A stretch of 10,380 nucleotides of DNA, from the NCBI GenBank assembly GCA_023417735.1, contig JAEZEK010000363.1, positions 1 to 10,380 of the forward strand, read 5' to 3'. Position 1 is the stretch's first letter. Every line of letters starts with the position of its first letter. The notes beneath the pieces are model-generated. The model made no database searches. It had not been told where the DNA came from and saw only the letters and a program-made list of their open reading frames with translations. The position numbers and the translations under genes were made by a program. This stretch comes from Pseudomonadota bacterium (GTDB lineage: Bacteria; Pseudomonadota; Alphaproteobacteria; Rhizobiales; Afifellaceae). Below are positions 1-5,831 of this stretch, piece by piece.

Positions 1-443
1 CCTACATGCCGTTCCGCACCTGGATGCCGCGCCCGGTCGCCGGCACCGACGGGCTGCGGCCGACGAGCTGGACGGAGGCGCACGACCAATGGGGCGCGAT
101 CCAGCTGCAGAACCGGTTCCGCGCCTCGTCGGGCCGCGGCATGGGCGACCACGATCTGCAGGCCTGGACGGCGGTGCGCATCGTCGGCGAGGCGGCGACG
201 CGGACCGCGAGCGTCGAGCCGGAGCGGATGATCGAATTCATCAAGGGCCCGCAGCTCGAGGTCGCCGCCTTCAAGGGGCAGAAGCTGACGATCCGCGACT
301 GGGACCTGCAGCTCCGCCAGCCGGTCCTGCTCGAGGACGGGCGGAACGTGGTATCGGTCTCGCCGCAGGAGGGCTTCCTGCACCAGCACTCCGAGCTCGA
401 CACGCTCGGCTACGACCGGCCCGAGACGAAGTGCCGGCTCTAG
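1..443 (+). CDS. ABC substrate-binding protein of the PQQ-alcohol dehydrogenase system (C-terminal part)
   Basis: The frame is open from the left edge to a TAG at 441-443, so only about the last 146 residues are visible and the start lies outside the window. The C-terminus carries the features I associate with the periplasmic binding protein of the PQQ-dependent alcohol dehydrogenase system (TIGR03863-type): a DHDLQAWTAVR segment, a DLQLRQPVLL segment, then SPQEGFLHQHSELDTLGYD and a final PETKCRL. Family knowledge: this is a type I periplasmic binding protein encoded beside quinoprotein dehydrogenases. LutA and PedA1 of the lanthanide-uptake clusters are, from memory, of this kind. The beta-propeller gene follows after 26 bases on the same strand, the usual partner in these clusters. 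The matching ATPase and permease are not in the window and would be expected upstream. The ligand is inferred, not shown. Family assignment is fairly secure. Confidence 0.85.
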   Translation, partial: YMPFRTWMPRPVAGTDGLRPTSWTEAHDQWGAIQLQNRFRASSGRGMGDHDLQAWTAVRIVGEAATRTASVEPERMIEFIKGPQLEVAAFKGQKLTIRDWDLQLRQPVLLEDGRNVVSVSPQEGFLHQHSELDTLGYDRPETKCRL

Positions 444-457
444 GGAAAAGACGGACC

Positions 458-463
458 GGGAGG
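458..463 (+). promoter_or_regulatory. Shine-Dalgarno that fixes the beta-propeller start
   Basis: GGGAGG lies 6 bases before the ATG at 470. It supports this start over earlier in-frame codons that would overlap the preceding gene and would remove the signal peptide from the N-terminus. Confidence 0.7.
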
Positions 464-469
464 ATTGGC

Positions 470-1444
470 ATGCGGAGAGGGATGGCATCGGCGCTGGCGA
501 TCGCGCTGTGGCTGGGGGCGGCGGGGCCGGCTTCGGCCTACAAGATCTTCGTCTCCAACGAGGGCGACAACACCGTCACGGTGATCGATTCGGAGACGAT
601 GGAGGTCGAGACGACGCTCCAGGTCGGGCAGCGGCCGCGCGGCATCACCATCACGCATGACGGCAAGTACGTGCTGCTGTGCGCCTCCGACGACGACACG
701 GTGCAGATCATCGACGCCAAGACCTACGAGATCGTCGGCACGCTGCCGTCCGGCCCGGACCCGGAGCTCTTCGTGCTGCACCCGTCCGGCAACCCCCTCT
801 ACATCGCCAACGAGGACGACAACCTCGTCACGGTGGTGGACGTGGAGCGGCGTGCGCTGATCGCCGAGATCCCGGTCGGCGTGGAGCCGGAGGGCATGGG
901 CATCTCGCCGGACGGCAAGGTCATGGTGAACACGTCGGAGACGACGAACATGGCCCATTTCATCGACACGGCGACGAACGAGATCACGCACAACGTGCTG
1001 GTCGATTCGCGCCCGCGCTTCGCGGAGTTCAAGACGGACGGGACAGAGGTGTGGATCTCGGCGGAGATCGGCGGGACGGTCAGCGTGATCGACACGGCGA
1101 CGCACGAGATCAAGCACAAGATCACCTTCGAGATCCCCGGGCTCAGGCCGGAGGCGATCCAGCCGGTCGGCGTGCGCATCACCAAGGACAACAAGACGGC
1201 CTTCGTCGCGCTCGGGCCGGCGAACCGCGTGGCGGTCATCGATGCCGAGACCTACGAGGTCGAGGACTACCTGCTCGTCGGCCAGCGCGTCTGGCAGCTC
1301 GGCTTCTCGCCGGACGAGAGCCTGATCTTCTCCACCAACGGCATCTCCAACGACGTCTCCGTGATCGACGTGGCAGACCGCAAGGTGACGAAGACGATCC
1401 AGGTCGGGCGGCTGCCCTGGGGCGTGGTGGCGACCCCGGAGTGA
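470..1444 (+). CDS. Secreted seven-bladed YVTN beta-propeller protein, PQQ-catabolism associated
   Basis: A 324-residue protein. The frame is open far upstream, but the ATG at 470 has a good ribosome site and gives a signal peptide (residues 1-23, ending PASA before Tyr24). The rest is seven repeats of about 42 residues with the YVTN pattern: a 'YIANEDDNLVTVVD'-like strand pair, a 'T.EV...L.VG..P.G' stretch and a closing 'SPDGK' turn. Blade 5 has a short insertion (around EIPGLRPEAIQP). It matches the PQQ-dependent catabolism-associated beta-propeller family (TIGR03866-type), to which I believe PedA2 and a Lut protein belong. Such proteins sit in the periplasm and carry no catalytic residues; a scaffold or binding role in quinoprotein maturation or metal uptake is inferred. 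It lies 26 bases after the binding-protein gene and 42 before the next gene, so all three are probably one transcript. Many Asp/Glu residues lie in the loops, but no EF-hand is visible. Confidence 0.9.
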   Translation: MRRGMASALAIALWLGAAGPASAYKIFVSNEGDNTVTVIDSETMEVETTLQVGQRPRGITITHDGKYVLLCASDDDTVQIIDAKTYEIVGTLPSGPDPELFVLHPSGNPLYIANEDDNLVTVVDVERRALIAEIPVGVEPEGMGISPDGKVMVNTSETTNMAHFIDTATNEITHNVLVDSRPRFAEFKTDGTEVWISAEIGGTVSVIDTATHEIKHKITFEIPGLRPEAIQPVGVRITKDNKTAFVALGPANRVAVIDAETYEVEDYLLVGQRVWQLGFSPDESLIFSTNGISNDVSVIDVADRKVTKTIQVGRLPWGVVATPE

Positions 1445-1486
1445 GGGGCGGGCCGCACGGAGTTCGGTTCTGACAAGGGGGAAACG

Positions 1487-1921
1487 ATGTCCATTCGAAA
1501 GAACGTCCTGACGCTCGCGCTCGCGGGCGGCCTCGCCGCGGCGCTCCTGCCCGTCGCGGCCAATGCGCAGTCCGGCCTGCTGACGCGGGCGGAGGTGCTG
1601 CCGAAGCTCACGCTCTCCGCCGGCCAGCCGCTCGCCGAAGGCCCGCTCGAGCTCGAATCCGGCAAGCACTACAAGCTCGTCATCGAGGCCGACGGGACGG
1701 CGGAGCTCGCCATCCGCGGGCCGGAATTCTTCCGCAACGTCTGGGTCAACGAGGTCGTCATCAACGACATCGAGGTGCGCCCGCTCGGCGTCGATTCCAT
1801 CGAGTTCGACGCCGCCGGCGAGGTCGAGATCACCTTCGTGACGATCCGCCCGGGCAGCTTCGCGCTGTTCATCCCCGGCACGACGGGCGAGAGCCAGCGG
1901 GTGGCGATCAACGTGAAGTGA
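1487..1921 (+). CDS. Small secreted cupredoxin-like protein without copper ligands
   Basis: A 144-residue protein with a clear signal peptide (charged SIRK start, hydrophobic stretch, cleavage after NA27 before QSG). The ATG is preceded by AGGGGGA (1476-1482) at 4 bases. The mature part is predicted all-beta: 'LELESGKHYKLVIEADG', an 'FFRNVWVNEVVIN' strand and a closing 'FVTIRPGSFALFIPG' segment. This layout resembles the cupredoxin-like domains found in periplasmic proteins near quinoproteins. However, the mature chain has only one His (H61) and no Cys or Met, so a type 1 copper site is impossible. It is therefore either a redox-inert cupredoxin fold with a structural or binding role, or another beta-sandwich. 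It is the last gene of the PQQ-linked operon and ends 51 bases before the stop of the convergent gene. I do not recognise a named gene. Coding status is secure, function unknown. Confidence 0.8.
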   Translation: MSIRKNVLTLALAGGLAAALLPVAANAQSGLLTRAEVLPKLTLSAGQPLAEGPLELESGKHYKLVIEADGTAELAIRGPEFFRNVWVNEVVINDIEVRPLGVDSIEFDAAGEVEITFVTIRPGSFALFIPGTTGESQRVAINVK

Positions 1922-1927
1922 GGCGGC

Positions 1928-1972
1928 CGGGGCTGGCGCGCTCGCCCACGCAATGCGCTTGCGCCGGTCCCG
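1928..1972 (+). terminator. Hairpin between convergent operons, possible terminator
   Basis: Bases 1928-1939 can pair with 1961-1972: a 12-bp stem including two G-U pairs when read as + strand RNA, with a 21-base loop. It begins 7 bases after the stop of the cupredoxin-like gene and ends directly at the stop codon of the convergent gene. There is no T tract, so it is not a classical intrinsic terminator. On the - strand the two wobble pairs become mismatches, so it is a better structure for the + strand transcript. Confidence 0.4.
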
Positions 1973-2665
1973 TCAGCCCGGATCCGTGCCGGGCGGGGAG
2001 CGGAAGCTCGGATGGAGCGGCCGCCACGGCGCAAGCAGCGTGGTGATGATGCCGGCCTCGCGCACCGCGTGGAGCTCGTATCCGCTCAGCCAGAACTCGC
2101 CCGGCGCATTGAGATAGCCCTCGATCGAGGCGAGGAACGCGCCGGACACGCCGGCTGCGGCGAGGAGCTCGACGAAGCGCGCCGTCTCCCGCGGCAGCGG
2201 CAGCGTGGCGAAGGCCCGGCACACGCCGTGGAAGAGCCAGGCGCTCGCGCCGCCTGCGACCCGCTCCTCGCCCTGCATGAAGACGAGCACGCAGGACGAC
2301 AGGCAGGCCGAGCCGTGGCGGACATAGGTGCGAAGCAGCACCCGCTCCCGGAGCTTGCCGAGGCCCGCGCTGACGCGCTCCGCATAGGCGAGCTCCCCGC
2401 CGGCGCTGTCGAGGTCGAGGATCACGGTGTCGTAGCGTTCGATCCTCTCGAGGAGCCGCTCCAACTCCTCGGCCAGCGGCGCCGCGATCGCGCCGCGGAC
2501 GAGCACGGCGACCGTGCCGGGCGGGAGCGAGCGGTTCTCGCCCGACGTCAGGAGCCTGACGCTGGTTTCCCCGCATTCGGCGGGCAAGGCGGGCCCGGCA
2601 GCGGCTGTAACAAGGCTGGCGGCGGTCCAGACGGCGAGCGCGGAGGCGCGAATGATCCGCCGCAT
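1973..2665 (-). CDS. Periplasmic ClpP/crotonase-fold protein, COG3904-like
   Basis: A 230-residue protein starting MRRIIRAS with a signal peptide (about residues 1-29, ending ALPA before ECGE). The core has the marks of the ClpP/SppA/crotonase superfamily as found in predicted periplasmic COG3904 proteins: a strand 'TVILDLDSAGGELAYAERV' (residues 80-98, the D-S-x-GG-E turn), then 'SACLSSCVLVFMQG' (119-132) with a candidate nucleophile Ser123 or Ser124 between Cys121 and Cys125, and a His in 'WLFHGV' (His146) 22-23 residues later. Ser to His spacing in ClpP is about 25. A peptidase or peptide-binding role in the periplasm is inferred; the two cysteines could form a disulfide there. The gene begins 8 bases after the cytochrome gene ends, with only a weak ribosome site (GCGGG), so translation is probably coupled. 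Family is likely; activity unproven. Confidence 0.8.
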   Translation of the reverse strand: MRRIIRASALAVWTAASLVTAAAGPALPAECGETSVRLLTSGENRSLPPGTVAVLVRGAIAAPLAEELERLLERIERYDTVILDLDSAGGELAYAERVSAGLGKLRERVLLRTYVRHGSACLSSCVLVFMQGEERVAGGASAWLFHGVCRAFATLPLPRETARFVELLAAAGVSGAFLASIEGYLNAPGEFWLSGYELHAVREAGIITTLLAPWRPLHPSFRSPPGTDPG

Positions 2666-2673
2666 CCGACCCG

Positions 2674-3102
2674 CTACGGCTTCTGCAGCGTTTCGATGTG
2701 CGCGACGAGGGATTCGATTCGCGAGCGCACGATCGATGCCGGATCCTGCACGCGCCAGACCTCGTGGTAGTATTCCACGGCCTGGCGGTTGTACTCGCTG
2801 CCCCAGATCGGCATGTCGCGCGGCCCGTGGGCATCGACCTCGGCCCTGCCGTCGACGATCTCGGTGACCCGCTCGGCCGGGAAGGTCCCGCCGTTGGCGG
2901 CCGCAAGGCCGGTCAGATCGGGCACCTCGGTCTTGATGAACTGCGCGAACGGCCCGTCGCCCTGCCCCGACGTGCCGTGGCAGACCGCGCAGTTCGCGTC
3001 GAACTCCGTCTTCCCGAGCGCCGCGTCCTGCGCCAGTGCGCCCGCCCCGACGGTCAACCCCGCCACGCACGGCACGCCTGCGGCTACAAAAAAGGCTCTC
3101 AT
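2674..3102 (-). CDS. Periplasmic monohaem c-type cytochrome
   Basis: A 142-residue protein. A longer in-frame start exists upstream (to 3183), but the ATG at 3102 has a strong GGGAGGT site at 6 bases and begins a signal peptide (residues 1-24, ending GALA before QDAA). The single haem site is C38-A-V-C41-H42 followed by GTSGQGDGPF. Met97 in 'HGPRDMPIWG' is the likely sixth haem ligand, giving a class I cytochrome c. It would carry electrons in the periplasm. Since a PQQ-linked operon converges on it from the left, it could be an electron acceptor for a quinoprotein, but nothing in the sequence proves this, and cytochromes of this size also serve other dehydrogenases. It is the first gene of a two-gene unit with the ClpP-fold protein. 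Cytochrome identity is secure, partner unknown. Confidence 0.92.
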   Translation of the reverse strand: MRAFFVAAGVPCVAGLTVGAGALAQDAALGKTEFDANCAVCHGTSGQGDGPFAQFIKTEVPDLTGLAAANGGTFPAERVTEIVDGRAEVDAHGPRDMPIWGSEYNRQAVEYYHEVWRVQDPASIVRSRIESLVAHIETLQKP

Positions 3103-3108
3103 CGGTTT

Positions 3109-3115
3109 ACCTCCC
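3109..3115 (-). promoter_or_regulatory. Strong Shine-Dalgarno fixing the cytochrome start
   Basis: GGGAGGT on the - strand, 6 bases before the ATG at 3102. It decides for this start over the longer in-frame alternative beginning at 3183. Confidence 0.75.
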
Positions 3116-3137
3116 AAACCGCAAGAACACGTCCGCA

Positions 3138-3165
3138 GGATATCCGCACCGATACTGCACAACAA
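3138..3165 (-). promoter_or_regulatory. Possible promoter of the cytochrome operon
   Basis: On the - strand, TTGTTG (3165-3160) and ATATCC (3143-3138) are separated by 16 bases, about 35 bases before the start codon. Both hexamers are imperfect matches to the housekeeping sigma consensus. This is only the best candidate I can see in the gap. Confidence 0.2.
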
Positions 3166-3303
3166 GTCTGCTCCACGGCGCAACCTACTCAGAGAGTATG
3201 CAACCGCTCCAAGACATTTCGCCTGGTATGCGTGTTTAGGTAAATTTGCACTACCATGCCGAGCGGCGCTTGCATGGGCGTGCAGGGTTGGAGGGCATCG
3301 CGA

Positions 3304-3319
3304 CTGCGGGATACCGCAG
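3304..3319 (-). terminator. Short hairpin after the serine hydrolase gene
   Basis: CTGCGG and CCGCAG form a perfect 6-bp stem with a 4-base loop, 25 bases beyond the stop codon of the serine hydrolase gene. No T run follows on the - strand, so a terminator role is only possible. Confidence 0.3.
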
Positions 3320-3344
3320 AGTACCGTGCGGAAGGCGCAATCGT

Positions 3345-4391
3345 TCAGCCGTCACCCGCCCCGGCCGCGCCGGCGGCCACCATGATCGCGGCGAGGAGCG
3401 CGTGGAGATCGTCGCGGTGGCCGGTCCGGCCGGCCGGGGCGGTCTCGTCCGAGGTCATCGCGACGGTGAGGCCGAGGGCGGGCACGATGTAGAGCATCTG
3501 CCCGCCATAGCCCCAGGCGTAGCGAACCTCGTGGCCGGCGATCTCGCGCAGGAACCAGCCGTAGCCGTAGCCGTCGCCGGTGAAGCGCGACTGCGTGCGC
3601 ACCTGCCAGGACTGCTCGATCCAGTGCGGCGGCACGATCTGCTCGCCGTCCGGGGCTCGGCCGCCGTTCCGGTAGAGTTCGCCGAAGGCGGCGAGCGAGC
3701 GCGTGCTCATCGCCATCTGGTTGCCGCCGAGATAGATGCCCTGCGGATCGCGCTCCCAGTCGGCGATCGCGAAGCCCGATACGCCGCCGAGCCAGTCGCG
3801 GGCGAGCGCGAGCGTGGAACGGCCGGCCCGGCGCGTGAGGATGGCGGAGAGGAGATGCGTCGAGCCGGTCGAATAGAGCATGGCGCCGCCGGGCTCGTCG
3901 ACGAAGGGCTCGGCGAGCGCCGCGCGCACCCAGTTCGGGCTCGCGATCCAGCGGCCGTAATTCGCGCCGGAGGTGCGCCCGAGGCCGGCCTGCATGGAGA
4001 GGAGATGTCCGATCGTGACCTCCGCGAGCCGGGGATCCGGATCGTCGGGCAGATCGCGCGCGAGGATCGGCGCGATCTTCTGGTCGACGCCCTCGAGGAT
4101 GCCCCTGTCGATGGCGATGCCGACCAAAGCGGAGACGATCGACTTCGAGGCCGACTTGATGTTGGTGGGCGCCGTCGGTGTGTGGCCGCGATAGCCCCGT
4201 TCCGCCACGACCTCCCCGCCCTTCAGGATCACGATCGCCCTGAGCGGCGCGAGCGCCTCGGCGCGGCCGAGGACCTCCGGCACCGTCGCCTCTGCCGGCC
4301 GTTCCGTGCCGCTCGGGAAACCGACCTCCGCATCCGCGGCGCCCGGCAGGAGCGCCACGGCGAGCCAGGCGAGAACGAGGAGGGTCTTCAT
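3345..4391 (-). CDS. Secreted serine hydrolase of the beta-lactamase/NylB-like family
   Basis: A 348-residue protein with a signal peptide (residues 1-21, ending ADA before EVG). It has the three motifs of the class C beta-lactamase-like superfamily (PF00144). The SxxK motif is S80-A-S-K83, with S80 the nucleophile. The tyrosine motif is Y173-S-T in 'LYSTGSTHLL'. In place of KTG there is 'GYGGQ' at 294-298. The GYGGQ box and the 'GGNQMAMSTRSLAAFG' segment (223-238) are usual in 6-aminohexanoate-dimer hydrolase (NylB)-like and esterase-type members rather than true beta-lactamases, so an amidase or esterase acting in the periplasm is more likely than antibiotic resistance. The substrate is unknown. 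The gene follows the S41 protease gene after a 79-base gap on the same strand and may share its transcript. The start is chosen by the signal peptide; a GGAG lies about 9 bases before the ATG. Confidence 0.88.
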   Translation of the reverse strand: MKTLLVLAWLAVALLPGAADAEVGFPSGTERPAEATVPEVLGRAEALAPLRAIVILKGGEVVAERGYRGHTPTAPTNIKSASKSIVSALVGIAIDRGILEGVDQKIAPILARDLPDDPDPRLAEVTIGHLLSMQAGLGRTSGANYGRWIASPNWVRAALAEPFVDEPGGAMLYSTGSTHLLSAILTRRAGRSTLALARDWLGGVSGFAIADWERDPQGIYLGGNQMAMSTRSLAAFGELYRNGGRAPDGEQIVPPHWIEQSWQVRTQSRFTGDGYGYGWFLREIAGHEVRYAWGYGGQMLYIVPALGLTVAMTSDETAPAGRTGHRDDLHALLAAIMVAAGAAGAGDG

Positions 4392-4470
4392 GCGCCGCGC
4401 TCCGCGTGCTGGGCTTCCATGAGCCGGACACCCGACGCCCGGTCCGTTCGAGCCCGGCCGAGTTCGCGCG

Positions 4471-5706
4471 TCACTCGGTCACCGACAGGAGGGAGATCAT
4501 CTCGTCGATCGCGCGGTCGCGCTGCGGGTCGGCGCCGGCCGCGAAGCGGATGTCGAACGGCACGGCGATGTCCGGCGTGACGCCGGTGCCCTCAAGGCGC
4601 TCGCCATCGACATGCACATCGAGAACGGCGACTTCCAGAAGGCTGTTGTCCCTCAGCCTGAAGGCGCGGCCGGCCAGCACGTCGCCGGCCGTGCGCGTGC
4701 CGACGAGCGGCACCCCCGCGCTCTGCAGGCCGTGGGCGAGGATCTCCATGCCGCTTCGCGAGCCTTTGTCGATGATGCCGACGACGGGCTTGCGCCAGCG
4801 CATGTTCGCGACACGAACCTCGCCCTTGCGGTTCGTGACCACCATGTGCGGCGCGCGCCCGACGAACATCTCCGCCGCGTCGGCCGGCGCCCCGCCCCAG
4901 CGTCCGCGCATGTCGAGGACGAGGCCGTCGGCCTCGCGCAGCGGTTCGGACGTCAGGAGCTCGGCGAGGGTGTCCTCGACGCCGCGGAAGGCGTAGGCCC
5001 AGAGGCGCAGATAGCCGATCTTCCGGTCGCCGCGGTCGAAGACGCGGGCGCTCTCCCGGATGGCGTCGAGAAAGACCTCGCGGGGCTGCAGCCGGGCAAC
5101 GCCGACCTCGACGGTCCGCGGCGCCTCGCCCTGGCGGCGCCGGATCTCGAGGCGGACCGTCTCGCCGACCCGCCCTTCGAAGGAGGCAATCGGGCGGTAC
5201 GACTCGCCGCCCACCGAAAGGATCTCGTCGCCAGGGCGGATTCCTGCGCGGGCCGCTGGGCCGCCGTCATAGACATGGGTGGCGAAGAGCCGGCCGCCGA
5301 TCTCGCCGGGGACGAGGCCGATGCCTGGATAGGAAACCGCGCCCTCCGGCGGGAAGAGCTCCCTTATGTTGGAGATGCCGCGCCGGAACACCTCCGAAAG
5401 CTCGTAGTAGTCGATGCCGTCCGGCGTGAAGCGCCCGGTATGCGAGGCGCCGAGCACTCGGAGCCAGTCCGCGCTGGCGGCGGCAAGCTCTCCGCGCTCG
5501 GCCCGCGCCCGCGCCTCGTCCTGCGCGGCATTGAAGGGTCCCAGTGCGCCGGGATCATAGAACTCCCGCCGGACGATCTCGCCGACCTGGTCGATGATCG
5601 CGGTGGGCGCGACCGCGGTGTCGAGCACCGGCCGGGCCGCGGCAGGAAGCGATCCCGCCAGGCACAGGGCGGCCGCGAGGAGAAGCCGTGTGATACGCCT
5701 CGTCAT
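4471..5706 (-). CDS. Secreted S41 family peptidase with PDZ domain
   Basis: A 411-residue protein. A TTG at 5757 would lengthen it by 17 residues, but the ATG at 5706 places a signal peptide at the N-terminus (residues 1-24, MTRRITR then a hydrophobic stretch ending PAAA), so I prefer it; neither start has a strong ribosome site. After a helical N-terminal part with an 'ASHTG' motif (H89), a PDZ domain spans roughly residues 125-205 ('GGPAARAGIRPGDEILSVGG'). The S41 core follows: 'GYLRLWAYAF' (231-240), 'GLVLDMRGRWGG' (261-272), and S318-G-M-E321 as the nucleophile box. The Lys of the tail-specific proteases (in GKG) is replaced by Asp342 in 'TAGDV', so this is not a typical CtpA/Prc. The S88-H89, S318 and E372 (in 'EGTGVTPDI') pattern fits a tricorn-type tetrad instead. 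Likely a periplasmic protease with unknown target. Confidence 0.87.
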   Translation of the reverse strand: MTRRITRLLLAAALCLAGSLPAAARPVLDTAVAPTAIIDQVGEIVRREFYDPGALGPFNAAQDEARARAERGELAAASADWLRVLGASHTGRFTPDGIDYYELSEVFRRGISNIRELFPPEGAVSYPGIGLVPGEIGGRLFATHVYDGGPAARAGIRPGDEILSVGGESYRPIASFEGRVGETVRLEIRRRQGEAPRTVEVGVARLQPREVFLDAIRESARVFDRGDRKIGYLRLWAYAFRGVEDTLAELLTSEPLREADGLVLDMRGRWGGAPADAAEMFVGRAPHMVVTNRKGEVRVANMRWRKPVVGIIDKGSRSGMEILAHGLQSAGVPLVGTRTAGDVLAGRAFRLRDNSLLEVAVLDVHVDGERLEGTGVTPDIAVPFDIRFAAGADPQRDRAIDEMISLLSVTE

Positions 5707-5756
5707 TCCGCCAGAGAGCCTTGCGCTCGTGGCATTTGCGCGGCGGTGACGCGCCA

Positions 5757-5769
5757 ATCGGCAGCCGAT
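5757..5769. repeat. Small palindrome upstream of the S41 protease gene
   Basis: ATCGGC and GCCGAT flank a single base, about 50 bases before the S41 start codon. It could be an operator half-site pair or chance in GC-rich DNA. Confidence 0.25.
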
Positions 5770-5802
5770 CGCGTGCCCTCCCCCTGCCGGACGAAGCCGC
5801 GG

Positions 5803-5817
5803 GGCGGAAATTCCGCC
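5803..5817 (-). terminator. Hairpin after the LIV transporter operon
   Basis: GGCGGAA and TTCCGCC surround one base. As RNA this makes a GGCGG/CCGCC stem with an A/T loop, 14 bases after the livF stop codon. No T tract follows, so termination is uncertain, but its place at the end of a five-gene operon and before a 125-base gap fits a transcript end or 3' stabiliser. Confidence 0.35.
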
Positions 5818-5831
5818 GGCGAACCCGATCC

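Larger units (their letters stand above)
3103..3344. other. Intergenic region upstream of the cytochrome operon
   Basis: 242 bases without a credible gene, visibly less GC-rich than the rest of the window, especially 3180-3260. It lies between the end of the serine hydrolase gene and the start of the cytochrome gene, both on the - strand, so it should hold the cytochrome promoter and the end of the hydrolase transcript. Visible elements are the ribosome site at 3109-3115, a weak promoter-like pair near 3138-3165, an ACTC-3-GAGT inverted repeat near 3187-3199 and a 6-bp hairpin at 3304-3319. Confidence 0.6.

Noticed and set aside
440..1669. Long open frame on the - strand opposite the beta-propeller and cupredoxin-like genes
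   Set aside because: Arg/Asp/His-rich low-complexity product with no signal or domain; it mirrors the codon bias of the GC-rich genes on the other strand.
2674..3183. Longer version of the cytochrome starting at 3183
   Set aside because: The extension adds a Cys-rich, non-signal N-terminus in the GC-poorer gap; the ATG at 3102 has a strong ribosome site and a proper signal peptide.
3345..4391. Reading the serine hydrolase as an antibiotic resistance beta-lactamase
   Set aside because: The GYGGQ box in place of KTG and the overall pattern fit the NylB/esterase side of the superfamily.
3246..4580. 444-residue open frame on the + strand opposite the serine hydrolase
   Set aside because: The product is Arg/Ala/Gly/Glu-rich without any motif, while the opposite strand has a signal peptide and all three catalytic motifs.
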